The notes under the pieces: generated by a model
What the model was told of the DNA's origin: nothing
Database searches by the model: none
The model's input: the letters and a program-made list of their open reading frames with translations, nothing else
Origin: Candidatus Stackebrandtia excrementipullorum
Lineage (GTDB): Bacteria; Actinomycetota; Actinomycetes; Mycobacteriales; Micromonosporaceae
Length of the DNA stretch: 58,268 nucleotides
Assembly (NCBI GenBank): GCA_019113825.1
Contig: DXGR01000149.1
Location: 1 to 58,268, forward strand
Reading direction: 5' to 3'
Part shown: piece by piece, positions 34,668 through 43,320 of the stretch
Numbering within the stretch: the first letter of the stretch is position 1
Layout of the letters: every line of letters begins with the position of its first letter
Position numbers and translations under genes: made by a program

Positions 34668-35330
34668 GTGCCTCCCATTGCCCAAGCCCTACGTCGCATC
34701 CTCGTCGTCATCACATTCGCCGCCACAACCCTCGTCATCGGCTCCACGACCGCGCCCGCCGCCGACCTCGTCAACGGGGCCGTCCGAGGTGGGCAAGCCG
34801 TCTTCTTTGATCAACACCGCTGCATGATCGGCTTCTCCGTCGAACACTCCGCCAACGGCGACGGCTTCGTCACCGCCGGCCCGTGCGGGACCGTGGGCCA
34901 ACAGGTCAGACTGTCCCCCGGCGGCACACCCGTCGGCGTCGTTGCGGCGCAGACAATCGGTTGGTTGTATGTCGACCTGTACAACGGCTGGACCTCCGAA
35001 CCGTATGTTTTCCCCAACCAGCCGGTCACCGGCTACGGTCAGGCACCGGTGGGTTCCTCGGTGTGCAGCATTGGTCCCACCACGGGCGTGCACTGCGGAA
35101 CCATCGCCGCGCACAACCAGACCGTTCACTTTCCCACCGGAACCGTCACCGGGCTTACCCGCACCGACGTCTGCGGTGAACCCGGCATGATCGGCGCCCC
35201 CTTCCTGTCCAACGGGCAGGCGCAGGGGGTCGCCCTTGGTGGCAGTGGCGACTGCACGACGGGCGGCACCACATACATTTTCCCGATGATGCCCGTCGTC
35301 GGCGCCGGCCTGTTGATCAAGACGGTGTAA
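34668..35330 (+). CDS. Secreted S1-family pseudoprotease (streptogrisin-like, catalytic His and Ser lost)
   Basis: The 220-residue protein has a signal peptide (about residues 1-32) and a chymotrypsin-like body close to streptogrisin/alpha-lytic proteases: VTGLTRTDVCGEPG, then VALGGSGDC. The catalytic positions are changed. TAGHC reads TAGPC (Pro72 in place of His), and GDSGGP reads GMIGAP (Ile175 in place of Ser, Met174 in place of Asp). Disulfide cysteines are kept (Cys52/Cys73 and Cys169/Cys189-like pairs). The fold should be intact but the enzyme inactive. The start is GTG 34668 with AAGGAGAG just upstream. It could bind substrate, inhibit proteases or act as an adhesin. There is no pro-domain. 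Confidence 0.85.
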   Translation: MPPIAQALRRILVVITFAATTLVIGSTTAPAADLVNGAVRGGQAVFFDQHRCMIGFSVEHSANGDGFVTAGPCGTVGQQVRLSPGGTPVGVVAAQTIGWLYVDLYNGWTSEPYVFPNQPVTGYGQAPVGSSVCSIGPTTGVHCGTIAAHNQTVHFPTGTVTGLTRTDVCGEPGMIGAPFLSNGQAQGVALGGSGDCTTGGTTYIFPMMPVVGAGLLIKTV

Positions 35331-35407
35331 TCGACCTTCGGCGATCGTGGCCACGTCACGACGTCGGACTCCTACCCGAAACCGAACGCATCGGCGTGAC
35401 GTGATTC

Positions 35408-35447
35408 CACACGTCGGGGTGGTCGTCGGCGACCGCCCCGACGTGTG
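35408..35447 (+). terminator. Strong hairpin terminator after the pseudoprotease gene
   Basis: CACACGTCGGGG (35408-35419) pairs with CCCCGACGTGTG (35436-35447), and the inner bases also pair (GGTCG with CGACC). The result is an 18-bp stem with a TCGG loop. No T run follows, as often in actinobacteria. Confidence 0.75.
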
Positions 35448-35476
35448 CAACACGCTGCGAACGGCCCTCCTTTCCA

Positions 35477-35506
35477 TTGACATTGTTCGATTCATGCATG
35501 GACAAT
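35477..35506 (+). promoter_or_regulatory. Promoter of the GH5 cellulase gene with overlapping inverted repeat
   Basis: TTGACA (35477-35482), a perfect -35, and GACAAT (35501-35506) are 18 bases apart. ATTGT (35482-35486) and ACAAT (35502-35506) form an inverted repeat spanning the core promoter, a possible repressor site. It does not match the CebR operator known from Streptomyces cellulase genes. The start would be near 35513, about 39 bases before ATG 35552. Confidence 0.6.
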
Positions 35507-35551
35507 CGATTAGTGAAGTTTGCTAAGTGTTTACGGGAAGAAGGAACATCC

Positions 35552-36562
35552 ATGCGAATCCGTCTACCACTTCTCCTCACCGTCGTCATCGCCCTCCTCA
35601 CGCCCGCCGCCCCCGCCCACACGGCGGTCCCCGCGCCCCCGGCACCTGCGGAGACGGCCGTGGCCACCAACGGTCCGCTAACGGTATGCGGTAACCGACT
35701 GTGCAATCAGGACCGACAACCGGTGCAACTGCGCGGCATGAGCACCCACGGCCTCCAGTGGTACAGCCAGTGCATCAACGACGCGTCCCTCGACTTTCTG
35801 GCCGACGACTGGAACGCCGACGTCATACGACTGTCCATGTACATCCAGGAAGGCGGCTACGAGACCGATCCCGATCACTTCACCGCGCTCGTCGACCAAC
35901 TGATCGCAGAAGCCGACCAACGCGGCATGTACGCCATCGTCGACTGGCACATGCTCACCCCGGGCGATCCGCATCACAACCTCGATCGGGCACGCACGTT
36001 CTTCTCCACCATCGCGCAACGGCACGCCGACAAAGACAACATCCTCTATGAGATCGCCAACGAACCCAACGGCGTCTCCTGGGCAACCATTAAGGACTAC
36101 CACGAGCAGGTCATCCCGGTCATCCGCGAACACGACTCCGACTCGGTGATCCTGCTGGGCACCCGCGCGTGGTCGTCCCTGGGGCTCTCCGAGGGAGGCG
36201 ACGAAACCGAGATCGTCGACAACCCCGTCAACGCCGACAACATCATGTACACATTCCACTTCTACGCCGCGTCACACGGGCAGCAATACCTCGATGCGCT
36301 CGACCGCGCCTCCGACGTCCTCCCGATCTTCGTCACCGAGTTCGGCACGCAGACCGACAGCGGCGACGGCACCAACGACTTCGCCATGTCGCAGCGGTAC
36401 ATCGACCTCATGGCCGCCAAACGAATCAGCTGGGTGAACTGGAACTTCTCCGACGACTTCCGATCGGGCGCCGTCTTCCAGACCGGCACCTGCCCGAACG
36501 GACCATACGAATACGGATCGTTGAAACCGGCCGGCCAGTGGATCTACGACCGCATGAGGTAA
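35552..36562 (+). CDS. Secreted endo-beta-1,4-glucanase, glycoside hydrolase family 5
   Basis: The 336-residue protein starts with a Sec signal (MRIRLPLLLTVVIALLTPAA). It then has a GH5 (subfamily 2-like) TIM barrel: LRGMSTHGLQWYSQC, VIRLSMYIQEGGYETDP and YAIVDWHML. The acid/base Glu171 lies in YEIANEPNG and the nucleophile Glu263 in FVTEFGTQ, with SWVNWNFSDDFRSGA near the end. Such enzymes cut cellulose internally. There is no cellulose-binding module, so it is a minimal catalytic enzyme. AAGGAA precedes ATG 35552. The last 291 bases are overlapped on the other strand by the MFS gene. Confidence 0.93.
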   Translation: MRIRLPLLLTVVIALLTPAAPAHTAVPAPPAPAETAVATNGPLTVCGNRLCNQDRQPVQLRGMSTHGLQWYSQCINDASLDFLADDWNADVIRLSMYIQEGGYETDPDHFTALVDQLIAEADQRGMYAIVDWHMLTPGDPHHNLDRARTFFSTIAQRHADKDNILYEIANEPNGVSWATIKDYHEQVIPVIREHDSDSVILLGTRAWSSLGLSEGGDETEIVDNPVNADNIMYTFHFYAASHGQQYLDALDRASDVLPIFVTEFGTQTDSGDGTNDFAMSQRYIDLMAAKRISWVNWNFSDDFRSGAVFQTGTCPNGPYEYGSLKPAGQWIYDRMR

Positions 36563-37936
36563 GGGCCCCGGTGACGATCGGACGCGCGACGCCGCCGGAT
36601 CGGCCGTAAAACAGATCAGAACCAACGCCACGAGACTTACCAGGCCGGCAACGATTGCGGCGGCGCGCAGACCGGCGGTGAAGTCGCTGTTGGCGGCCAC
36701 GATCGCCCCCAACAGAGCCACACCGATGGCCAGACCCGTCTGCCGGGTCGTGTTGATGGTCGCTGCGGCGATCCCGGACCGTTGCCGGGGCGCCGCAGTG
36801 ACGGCCGCGGTCGTCGTGGGGGTCATCGACAACCCGATCCCCAGCCCGATGCACACGTACAGCGGCCCCAGGAGCGCGTACGACGAGTCGGGCTGGACCA
36901 AGAACAGCCCGCCGACCCCCACGGTCGACAAGGTGTAGCCGACCATCAGTGCCGGACGGGGCCCGCTACGTCCCGTCCACCTTCCCGCCAACGGCGCCAC
37001 GAGTCCGGTGGCCACCGCCATCGGGAGAAACGCCAGGCCCGCCTCCGTCGCGGTCAAGTGTTGTACCTGTTGCATGAACAATGACAGGAACGCGTATATC
37101 GCGTACGGTGCGAACCCCAACGCCGCCGAGGCAACGTTCATCACCGCGAAATGCCGATCGGTGAACATCCGCACGGGAAGCATGGGCGACGCACGGTGCC
37201 ACTCCACGATCACGAAAACGGTCAACAGCACGGCGGCCCCAGCCAGGGTCATCAGGGCCGTGACATCACGCCAGCCGGTCTCGCCCAACCGAATCAGCCC
37301 GAACGAGAGAGTGCCCAATGCCGATATGCCGAGCACCTGTCCCGGCAGGTCCAACGCGGTGTCGGCGGGATCGGACGACTCGGGGACAACCAGGACGGTG
37401 CCGATGAACCCGACGATCCCCACAGGTACGCCCGCCCAGAATATGGCCGGCCAGCCGTACGCGTCGATCAGAAAGCCGCCGATCACCGGCCCCGCGGCCA
37501 ATCCGACCGCCGACGCCGCCGCCCACACGCCGATTCGCCGCGCCCGTTCCGCAGGGTCGGTGAACGTCTGGGTCAAAATGGACAACGACCCGGGGATGAG
37601 CATGGAGGCACCGACACCCTGGACCACACGTCCCACGATGAGGCTCGGCAGCCCGGTCGCCAAGGCGCACAGCACCGAACCGAACAGGAACAGCCCGACC
37701 CCGAACAGGAACACCCGCTTACGACCGAAGCGGTCTCCCAGGGCCCCACCGGTGAGCATCAACGCCGACAGGCAGATGGCAAAGGCGTTGACGACCCATT
37801 GCAGGCCCGCGAGGTTGGTACCGAGGTCGAGTTCCATCGCCGGAAGGGCAACGTTGACGATGCTGATGTTGATGATGGCCATGAAGTTGACCAGCGCCAG
37901 CGTGGCAAGGATGGCGTTACCGACGTTTTTGCGCAT
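36272..37936 (-). CDS. MFS drug exporter, DHA2 (EmrB/QacA) type, with antisense C-terminal extension
   Basis: The transporter body (about residues 1-455) has 14 predicted helices and DHA2 motifs: NISIVNVALPAMELDLG, the A motif GGALGDRFGRKRVF, VGRVVQGVGASMLIPGSLSI and motif C-like AAGPVIGGFLIDAYGW. It exports drugs or metabolites by proton antiport. From about residue 458 (SSPGP on) the frame runs antisense through the end of the GH5 gene for about 95 residues of non-family sequence. The original stop seems to have been lost, so the transporter probably gained a useless cytoplasmic tail. ATG 37936 is the family start (MRKNVGNAIL), with a weak ribosome site. Confidence 0.85.
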   Translation of the reverse strand: MRKNVGNAILATLALVNFMAIINISIVNVALPAMELDLGTNLAGLQWVVNAFAICLSALMLTGGALGDRFGRKRVFLFGVGLFLFGSVLCALATGLPSLIVGRVVQGVGASMLIPGSLSILTQTFTDPAERARRIGVWAAASAVGLAAGPVIGGFLIDAYGWPAIFWAGVPVGIVGFIGTVLVVPESSDPADTALDLPGQVLGISALGTLSFGLIRLGETGWRDVTALMTLAGAAVLLTVFVIVEWHRASPMLPVRMFTDRHFAVMNVASAALGFAPYAIYAFLSLFMQQVQHLTATEAGLAFLPMAVATGLVAPLAGRWTGRSGPRPALMVGYTLSTVGVGGLFLVQPDSSYALLGPLYVCIGLGIGLSMTPTTTAAVTAAPRQRSGIAAATINTTRQTGLAIGVALLGAIVAANSDFTAGLRAAAIVAGLVSLVALVLICFTADPAASRVRSSPGPLPHAVVDPLAGRFQRSVFVWSVRAGAGLEDGARSEVVGEVPVHPADSFGGHEVDVPLRHGEVVGAVAAVGLRAELGDEDREDVGGAVERIEVLLPV

Positions 37937-37983
37937 GCATCGACTTTCGCTTCAGCTGAGGAACCGGGAGAAAATGCAAAAGT

Positions 37984-38436
37984 CTACAATGGGCGCTTAT
38001 AGCCGATGTGGGAGTCGACATACCCCAGCCGCGAGTAGAAGCGATGCGCGTCGGTACGAGTCTTGTCGCTGGTCAACTGAATCAGGCGACAACCACGCGT
38101 TCGCGCCATGTCGGCGGCCCACTCCATGAGAATCGCACCGACCCCGTCGGAACGACGATCCCGCCGCACTCGCACCCCCTCGATCATCGCGCGGCTCATG
38201 CCGTTTCGGGACAAACCCGGGACGATGCTCAACTGTGCAGTGCCCACGACACCGGAATCGTCGACCGCGACCACGAGATACTGGTTGTGGTCGGTGTCAA
38301 TGGCCTCGAACGCGGCCCGATATGCGGACAGATCACCGGGGTTCTCCCGCGTGGCACCCAACGGGTCGTCGGCGAGCATGTCGACGATCGCCGGAATATC
38401 ATCCACATCGGCCACACGTACTCGAATGGAATTCAC
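37984..38436 (-). CDS. GNAT family N-acetyltransferase
   Basis: The 150-residue protein has the GNAT fold: DVDDIPAIVDMLADDPLG, the central strand YLVVAVDDSGVVGTAQLSIV, the acetyl-CoA loop RRDRRSDGVGAILMEWAADM (motif A) and the closing DAHRFYSRLGYVDSHIGYKR. The substrate is unknown; the last segment is like small-molecule acetyltransferases close to amino-acid or antibiotic modifiers. The start is GTG 38436, eight bases after AGGA. It is 47 bases upstream of the MFS gene and reads the same way, so the two may be co-transcribed. Confidence 0.88.
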   Translation of the reverse strand: MNSIRVRVADVDDIPAIVDMLADDPLGATRENPGDLSAYRAAFEAIDTDHNQYLVVAVDDSGVVGTAQLSIVPGLSRNGMSRAMIEGVRVRRDRRSDGVGAILMEWAADMARTRGCRLIQLTSDKTRTDAHRFYSRLGYVDSHIGYKRPL

Positions 38437-38494
38437 CCGGCCATCCTAAGCTCAACCTTCGTTCAACTCGGTCGAATGTGGCCAAGGCAACCGG

Positions 38495-39286
38495 TCAAGC
38501 GCCCCACAGCCAGTCGACGGCGTCAGCGTAGCCCTGGTAACCGGCGGCGGTCGGATGAAAGGAGTCGCCGGCGGCGGTTCGGGGCCCGTTGATCCACGGC
38601 ACCTCGTCGCACACGCCATGCTGCGTGAACTGGCTACGAACGTCGATGAACCACAGTCCCTCCGCGAAGGCGGCGCGCATCGTCGTACGGTTCAACAGGT
38701 CCGCCGCCCGGTTTATCCACTGCTGCTCCGTGACGCTCAAACCTGGTGCGTCGGTGCACTCGGTTTCACCGAACAAACGCGGATAACCGACCACGGCGAT
38801 CGCCGCATCGGGTGCGCGCAACTTGATCTCGGCGTACAGCGCCCGCAGGTCGTAATACAGATTCTCGCGTATGTTGTCCCATGCCCGGTTGACGTGCCCT
38901 TCGCACTCGTCGTCCTCGATCACCATGCACGCCGAGATCACATCCACCCAACCGGCGTCATTCCCGCCGATCGAGATCGTCACCCGGTCGGTGTCGTCGG
39001 CCAGCACGTCCAACTGGTTGTCCCAGACGTCGTGAATGTGGGCGCCGGCGCAGGCCACCGAGGTCAGATCCCACTCGTGATACGACGCCACGAGCTCCGG
39101 GTACGAGTTGTTCGAGCGACGGCAGTTCGTCGTGTCGTAGTCACCGGCACCGCTACCGGCGGTATAGGAATCGCCCAACGCCACATAGTCGAGTCCCGGC
39201 TCCCGAGCCACCGCAGCACTCGACACACCCGCCAAGGCAAGAGCCACAACGGTCACGAGGACGCCGAGACGGCGGGGGTACCACAT
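38495..39286 (-). CDS. Secreted SGNH/GDSL hydrolase (lipase/esterase)
   Basis: The 263-residue protein has a signal peptide ending near residue 27 (VSSAAVA). The SGNH motifs follow in order: the nucleophile Ser40 in YVALGDSYTAGSGAG, the oxyanion Gly in SVACAGAHI, Asn in ISIGGNDAGW, and the catalytic Asp/His in GDSFHPTAAG (Asp241, His244). Six cysteines fit the three disulfides of Streptomyces extracellular lipases. It hydrolyses lipid or acetyl esters outside the cell. GGAG lies eight bases before ATG 39286. It reads toward the GNAT gene, 58 bases away. Confidence 0.92.
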   Translation of the reverse strand: MWYPRRLGVLVTVVALALAGVSSAAVAREPGLDYVALGDSYTAGSGAGDYDTTNCRRSNNSYPELVASYHEWDLTSVACAGAHIHDVWDNQLDVLADDTDRVTISIGGNDAGWVDVISACMVIEDDECEGHVNRAWDNIRENLYYDLRALYAEIKLRAPDAAIAVVGYPRLFGETECTDAPGLSVTEQQWINRAADLLNRTTMRAAFAEGLWFIDVRSQFTQHGVCDEVPWINGPRTAAGDSFHPTAAGYQGYADAVDWLWGA

Positions 39287-39405
39287 GGTGGGGGCTCCGA
39301 GCAGGTCACAAGGTCGAGGGATCTTCGACTTATCCTAACCGGGCCCCGTGAGTCGTCCGCCACGGCTTTGCCCACCGGGCACACCGCGTTCACGCACGCG
39401 TCATC

Positions 39406-40182
39406 TCACGCTCGACAGATCAACTCGGTGTGAACGACGACGAACCATCCCGCCGGATGATCCGCCCACCACCGCCAGGCTTGAGCCATCCGCGCAAGAT
39501 CCGCTTGACGACAGTTGCCCGATTCCACCGCGACGGTCCCCACACGCGACGACGTCACCCGGTCGGCCCAAGTGTGCCCCCACCACGAGCGTTCCTCGGG
39601 GGTGGTGAAACACCACACCGACGCGGTCGTGGTGATCTCGGAGAAGCCCGCGGATTGAGCCCACTCAAGGAGTCGGCGGCCCGCGTCCGGTTCCCCGCCG
39701 CACTCGCGCGCGACCGCGCGATAAACCCGCAACCAGTCGTCCAGCCCCGGGACGGCCGGATACCACGCCATCGCCCCGTAGTCCGCCTCGCGGGCGGCGA
39801 CGATGCCGTCCTTCCTGCACGCCCGCCGCATCGCCGTCAATGCGGCCACCGGATCGGACACGTGCTGCAGAACCTGGTGTGCATGAACGACGTCGAAACC
39901 GTCGACGTCCAGGTCGTAAACGTCGCCGACCCGGAAGTCGACCGTTGACTCCACCGACGCCGCCTCTTCGATCACCGAGGATTCGGGATCGACGCCGACA
40001 ACGCGCCCCGGTGCCACCCGTCGCGCGAGGTCACGTGTGATCGTCCCCGGGCCACATCCAACGTCCAACAGGGATGTTCCGGGCTTCAGACGAGGCAACA
40101 GATAGGCGGCGGAGTTGTCCGCGGTACGCCACCGATGCGACCGCAACACCGACGGCGTGTGCCCATGCGTGTACGTCGCCAT
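39406..40182 (-). CDS. SAM-dependent methyltransferase (UbiE/type 11-like)
   Basis: The 258-residue protein has the SAM core: SLLDVGCGPGTITRDLARRV (motif I), VVGVDPESSVIEEA (acidic residue after strand 2) and DFRVGDVYDLDVDGFDVVHA (motif II/III). HQVLQHVSDPVAALTAMRRA is typical of type 11 enzymes. Relatives methylate small molecules such as quinones or secondary metabolites; the substrate is unknown. GGAG precedes ATG 40182 closely, so that start is preferred to the longer frame at 40212. It stands alone, divergent from the GntR gene. Confidence 0.88.
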   Translation of the reverse strand: MATYTHGHTPSVLRSHRWRTADNSAAYLLPRLKPGTSLLDVGCGPGTITRDLARRVAPGRVVGVDPESSVIEEAASVESTVDFRVGDVYDLDVDGFDVVHAHQVLQHVSDPVAALTAMRRACRKDGIVAAREADYGAMAWYPAVPGLDDWLRVYRAVARECGGEPDAGRRLLEWAQSAGFSEITTTASVWCFTTPEERSWWGHTWADRVTSSRVGTVAVESGNCRQADLARMAQAWRWWADHPAGWFVVVHTELICRA

Positions 40183-40402
40183 ATCTCCACCCCTACCCGG
40201 CGTATTTGCCACACGAGACTAAACTCGCCGTTCCGCCACCGGAGCCTGACATCTCACCATGTGGTCGCGTTCCGTCGTCCGACGCTCCGCCGTCGTCCAA
40301 CAAAAACGGGACACCCTCCAGCGGGCGGCCACGGGATCGTGGTGGTGATCCAAACTTGATCCCGAGGTATCCGCTATCACACGATCCGGCACGAAAGGCG
40401 AC

Positions 40403-41122
40403 ATGACCACCCACACCAAAGCCGGAGGGGCCGGCTCGCTGCGCGACTTTGCCTACGACGAGATTCGGCGTCGCATCATCGAAGTCGAACTTCCACCCGG
40501 AAAACGACTCATCGAGCGGGACCTGGCCGCCGGACTGGACGTGTCACGCATTCCGCTTCGTGAGGCGTTGCGACTTCTGTCGGCCGAAGGGCTTGTCGTC
40601 ATCGTCCCCGGCCGCGGAACAATCGTCAGCCCGTTCACTCCCACCGACGTCAACGACCTGTTCGACGTGCGCACCAGCATGGAGACCACGGCGGTGGAAC
40701 TGGCGACCCAACGGGCGACGGCACAGGACATGACCGAGTTGCACCACATCCTGACGCTGGGCCGCGACTTCCACGAGCACCCCCGACGGCTCACCGACCT
40801 CAACGTCGACTTTCACAGCCGGATCGTCAAAGCCTCGGGTAACAAGCTGCTCGAAACCCTGATGCGACCACTGGAATCACGACTTCGCTGGCTGTTTCAC
40901 CTGGCCATCGACATAGATCCCGTCGTCCAGTGCACCGCGCACGAGACCATCTACGCCGCGTTGGAACGCCGAGACGGTCAGGAGGCTCAACGACTCATGC
41001 GCGAACACATCGAGAACGGGCGCGAGCCCATCCTGGCCATGGCCGAAAGCTGGAACGCCGACGACATCGATCCCGAAAAGGCGACGCACACGCGCCGCCG
41101 CGCCGGCAGAAACAACCGCTAA
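40403..41122 (+). CDS. GntR-family transcriptional regulator, FadR subfamily (FCD domain)
   Basis: The 239-residue protein has an N-terminal winged helix (about 14-75, with FAYDEIRRRIIEVELPPGKR, VSRIPLREALRLLSAEGLVV). An all-helical FCD ligand domain follows, with its metal-site histidines and Asp in DLNVDFHSRIVKASGN and CTAHETIYAALERRDG. FadR-type proteins respond to carboxylic acids. Here the target is not evident, since the neighbours on both sides point away or belong to other pathways. GAAAGG lies a few bases before ATG 40403. The C-terminal tail (THTRRRAGRNNR) is basic. Confidence 0.92.
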   Translation: MTTHTKAGGAGSLRDFAYDEIRRRIIEVELPPGKRLIERDLAAGLDVSRIPLREALRLLSAEGLVVIVPGRGTIVSPFTPTDVNDLFDVRTSMETTAVELATQRATAQDMTELHHILTLGRDFHEHPRRLTDLNVDFHSRIVKASGNKLLETLMRPLESRLRWLFHLAIDIDPVVQCTAHETIYAALERRDGQEAQRLMREHIENGREPILAMAESWNADDIDPEKATHTRRRAGRNNR

Positions 41123-41131
41123 GCATGCTGC

Positions 41132-41167
41132 GGGCCGTCGCCCGAGGTATCCCTCCAACGACGGCCC
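41132..41167. terminator. Hairpin between convergent GntR and amidase genes
   Basis: GGGCCGTCG (41132-41140) pairs with CGACGGCCC (41159-41167), a perfect 9-bp stem with an 18-base loop. It lies between the two stops (41122 and 41183), so it can end both transcripts. Confidence 0.6.
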
Positions 41168-41182
41168 CTGAAGCAACGACCG

Positions 41183-42235
41183 CTACAGCTTCACCAATCT
41201 GACCCCGTCGGCGACGATCTTCCCACTGCCGCCGGTCCAACGGCTGACCCCCACCACGGGGTACTCGCCGGCGTCAAGTTCGAACTCCCCGATCGACTGC
41301 CATGTGCCTCCTCCGGTGCGTTGGTCGACATAGGCGGTCTCCCAATCACCCGTGGTGTTGACTATGTAGGGAGCACGGTCGTTGTGATCGTCGGCCTCGG
41401 GATACCAGACCTCGACCCGATATTCACCCCTGCCCGGCACCGCGAGTTTGTACCACAGAGGATCGGAGTGCCGAGCCGGTCGTGTCCACGCGTGGTTCTT
41501 GCCGAGCTGCCCGGGCATGTCTCCGGTGTTCCAAGCTCCGGACGCATCGACCTTGGCGTCATCGTTGTCGAGTGTCACCGGCTCGGATCCGGCGTCACGA
41601 ATCAGGTCCATGTACCGGTCCCAATCCCAGCCCTTGCCGGGGTCGGTGTGCGTCGCCCCGGGGACCTCGCTGTGAGCGATGATGTGGTCCCGGTCGATCG
41701 GGATGTCGTATTTGTCGCACAGCCACCGCACCAGTTCCGCCGACGACTCATACATCTCGTCGGTGTACCACTTGTCGGGATTTTCGACGTACCCCTCGTG
41801 TTCGATACCGATGGACGTGACGTTGTAGTCCCAGTTACCCGCATGCCAGGCGATGTCGGCCTCGTGCACCATCTGGGTGATCTCACCGTCGTGAGAACGC
41901 ATGATGTAGTGCGTGGTCACCTCCGAATCCGGGTTGCGGAACCACGCCTTGGTGCCCTCATAGGAACCCTGCATGGTGTGAACCACGACCTTGTCGATCG
42001 GATCGCTCTTCGGACGATTCGCGTTCGTGTAGTTGCCCTTGTGAGCGGGCACCCACAGTGCACCCTTGTAGTCGGCCTTGGCCGCCTCGGGCTCGGAGTC
42101 GTGTGGACGAAAGGCGTCGCCGCCATCGTCGCCTCGGCCGCCCGGCTCCGCCTGCGCCGCAACCGCAGGCACCGTCACCAGAACCGCCGCCAATACCGCC
42201 GTCAACAATCCCCGCATAAGCGACAGTCTGCCCAC
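41183..42235 (-). CDS. Secreted N-acetylmuramoyl-L-alanine amidase with golvesin-like domain
   Basis: The 350-residue protein has a Sec signal (LLTAVLAAVLVTVPAVAAQA). It then has a type 2 (zinc) amidase domain: VVVHTMQGS holds the first His ligand, HAGNWDYNVTSIGIEHEGYV the middle part and AHSEVPGATHTDPG the last ligands. The C-terminal 100 residues form a golvesin/Xly-type beta-sandwich (WYKLAVPGRGEYRVEVWYPE, VGVSRWTGGSGKIVADGVRL). It cleaves the sugar-peptide bond of peptidoglycan. The same two-domain plan is used by the unrelated-position amidase at 48990. GTG 42235 or ATG 42217 may be the start; neither has a good ribosome site. Confidence 0.9.
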   Translation of the reverse strand: MGRLSLMRGLLTAVLAAVLVTVPAVAAQAEPGGRGDDGGDAFRPHDSEPEAAKADYKGALWVPAHKGNYTNANRPKSDPIDKVVVHTMQGSYEGTKAWFRNPDSEVTTHYIMRSHDGEITQMVHEADIAWHAGNWDYNVTSIGIEHEGYVENPDKWYTDEMYESSAELVRWLCDKYDIPIDRDHIIAHSEVPGATHTDPGKGWDWDRYMDLIRDAGSEPVTLDNDDAKVDASGAWNTGDMPGQLGKNHAWTRPARHSDPLWYKLAVPGRGEYRVEVWYPEADDHNDRAPYIVNTTGDWETAYVDQRTGGGTWQSIGEFELDAGEYPVVGVSRWTGGSGKIVADGVRLVKL

Positions 42236-42267
42236 CGCGGTTACATTCCGTTATGGATTCGTGAAAA

Positions 42268-43224
42268 TCAACGCTCTTGATCGACACAACGGCGCAACTC
42301 TGCCTCCGCCGCGTTTCCTCCTGTGCACATGACGACGACGCGTTGACCCGCCAACTGCGACTTCATCACCGACAACGCCGCCGTGGCAGCCGCACCCGCG
42401 CCCTCCGCGACAGTCCTGGCACGACTGAGCAGAAGCCACTGTGCGTGAGCGATCTCGGCGTCGGACACCAGACGGAAATCCGCCAAACGTCCGCGCAACA
42501 TACGTTGCGGCAGCCCGAACCCGGCCCCGGTGGCCAAACCGTCGCAGACGGTAAGGTTGGGGCGCGTCACGAGTTCACCGGCTCGCCACGAGTCGTGCGC
42601 GGCCGGCGATGCGTCGGACTGCACACCCACGACCCGGCAGTCGGGGTTCAGCGCCTCGGCCACCACGCACGCCCCCGCAGCTCCCGTGCCGCTCCCCACC
42701 GGAACCAAGACGACGTCGACGTCGGGCAGTTCGGTGAAGACCTCCAGGTAGGCGGTAGCGACACCGGCGATCAGCGCGGGTTCATCGGCCGCACTGACAA
42801 GCCTCATCCCCCGCGACCGGGCGAGCCCCGCCGCGTGTTCGGCGGCGGTTTCAAGATGTGGGCCGTACTCCACCAGGTGAGCACCCAGCGCGCGAACCGC
42901 CGCGGCCTTCACCGGGTTGGGATCGGCCGGAACGACGATGACACATTCCACGCCGAACCGCCTCGCCGCATAGGCCAGGGACTGGGCGTGATTGCCGGTC
43001 GAATACCCGACGATTCCCGCATTACGGTCCGCTGAGTCCATGGTGGCCAAGAGATTGATACCGCCGCGCACCTTGAAAGCACCGATCGGCTGCAGGTTCT
43101 CGTGCTTGACGAACACCTCCGTCCCCGCGATCGCGTCCAACGCCGGATAGGAGGGCAACGGCGTGGGTTCGAGGTGATCCGACAGTCGGCGACGAGCGCG
43201 ATAAACGTCGTTCAGTGAGACCAT
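42268..43224 (-). CDS. Threonine/serine dehydratase-like PLP enzyme
   Basis: The 318-residue protein is a fold-type II PLP enzyme. The Schiff-base Lys51 is in NLQPIGAFKVRGG, the substrate loop is GYSTGNHAQSLAYAA, and the phosphate cradle is VPVGSGTGAAGACVV. A CTGGNAAEAEL end follows. It has no ACT domain, so it is a catabolic-type threonine deaminase or a serine/aspartate racemase relative; the sequence alone does not decide. The ATG at 43224 is the family start. The frame is open much further upstream, but that part runs through a DNA repeat and is not protein-like. Confidence 0.88.
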   Translation of the reverse strand: MVSLNDVYRARRRLSDHLEPTPLPSYPALDAIAGTEVFVKHENLQPIGAFKVRGGINLLATMDSADRNAGIVGYSTGNHAQSLAYAARRFGVECVIVVPADPNPVKAAAVRALGAHLVEYGPHLETAAEHAAGLARSRGMRLVSAADEPALIAGVATAYLEVFTELPDVDVVLVPVGSGTGAAGACVVAEALNPDCRVVGVQSDASPAAHDSWRAGELVTRPNLTVCDGLATGAGFGLPQRMLRGRLADFRLVSDAEIAHAQWLLLSRARTVAEGAGAAATAALSVMKSQLAGQRVVVMCTGGNAAEAELRRCVDQER

Positions 43225-43320
43225 GCGTCCATTCTTCGCCGTGCCGGACGGCGGCACAAGAACCACGGCGGCCGGTCCCCCTGTCGGTTCCCATGCCGGG
43301 ACGGCTTGGCTTACAAGGCG

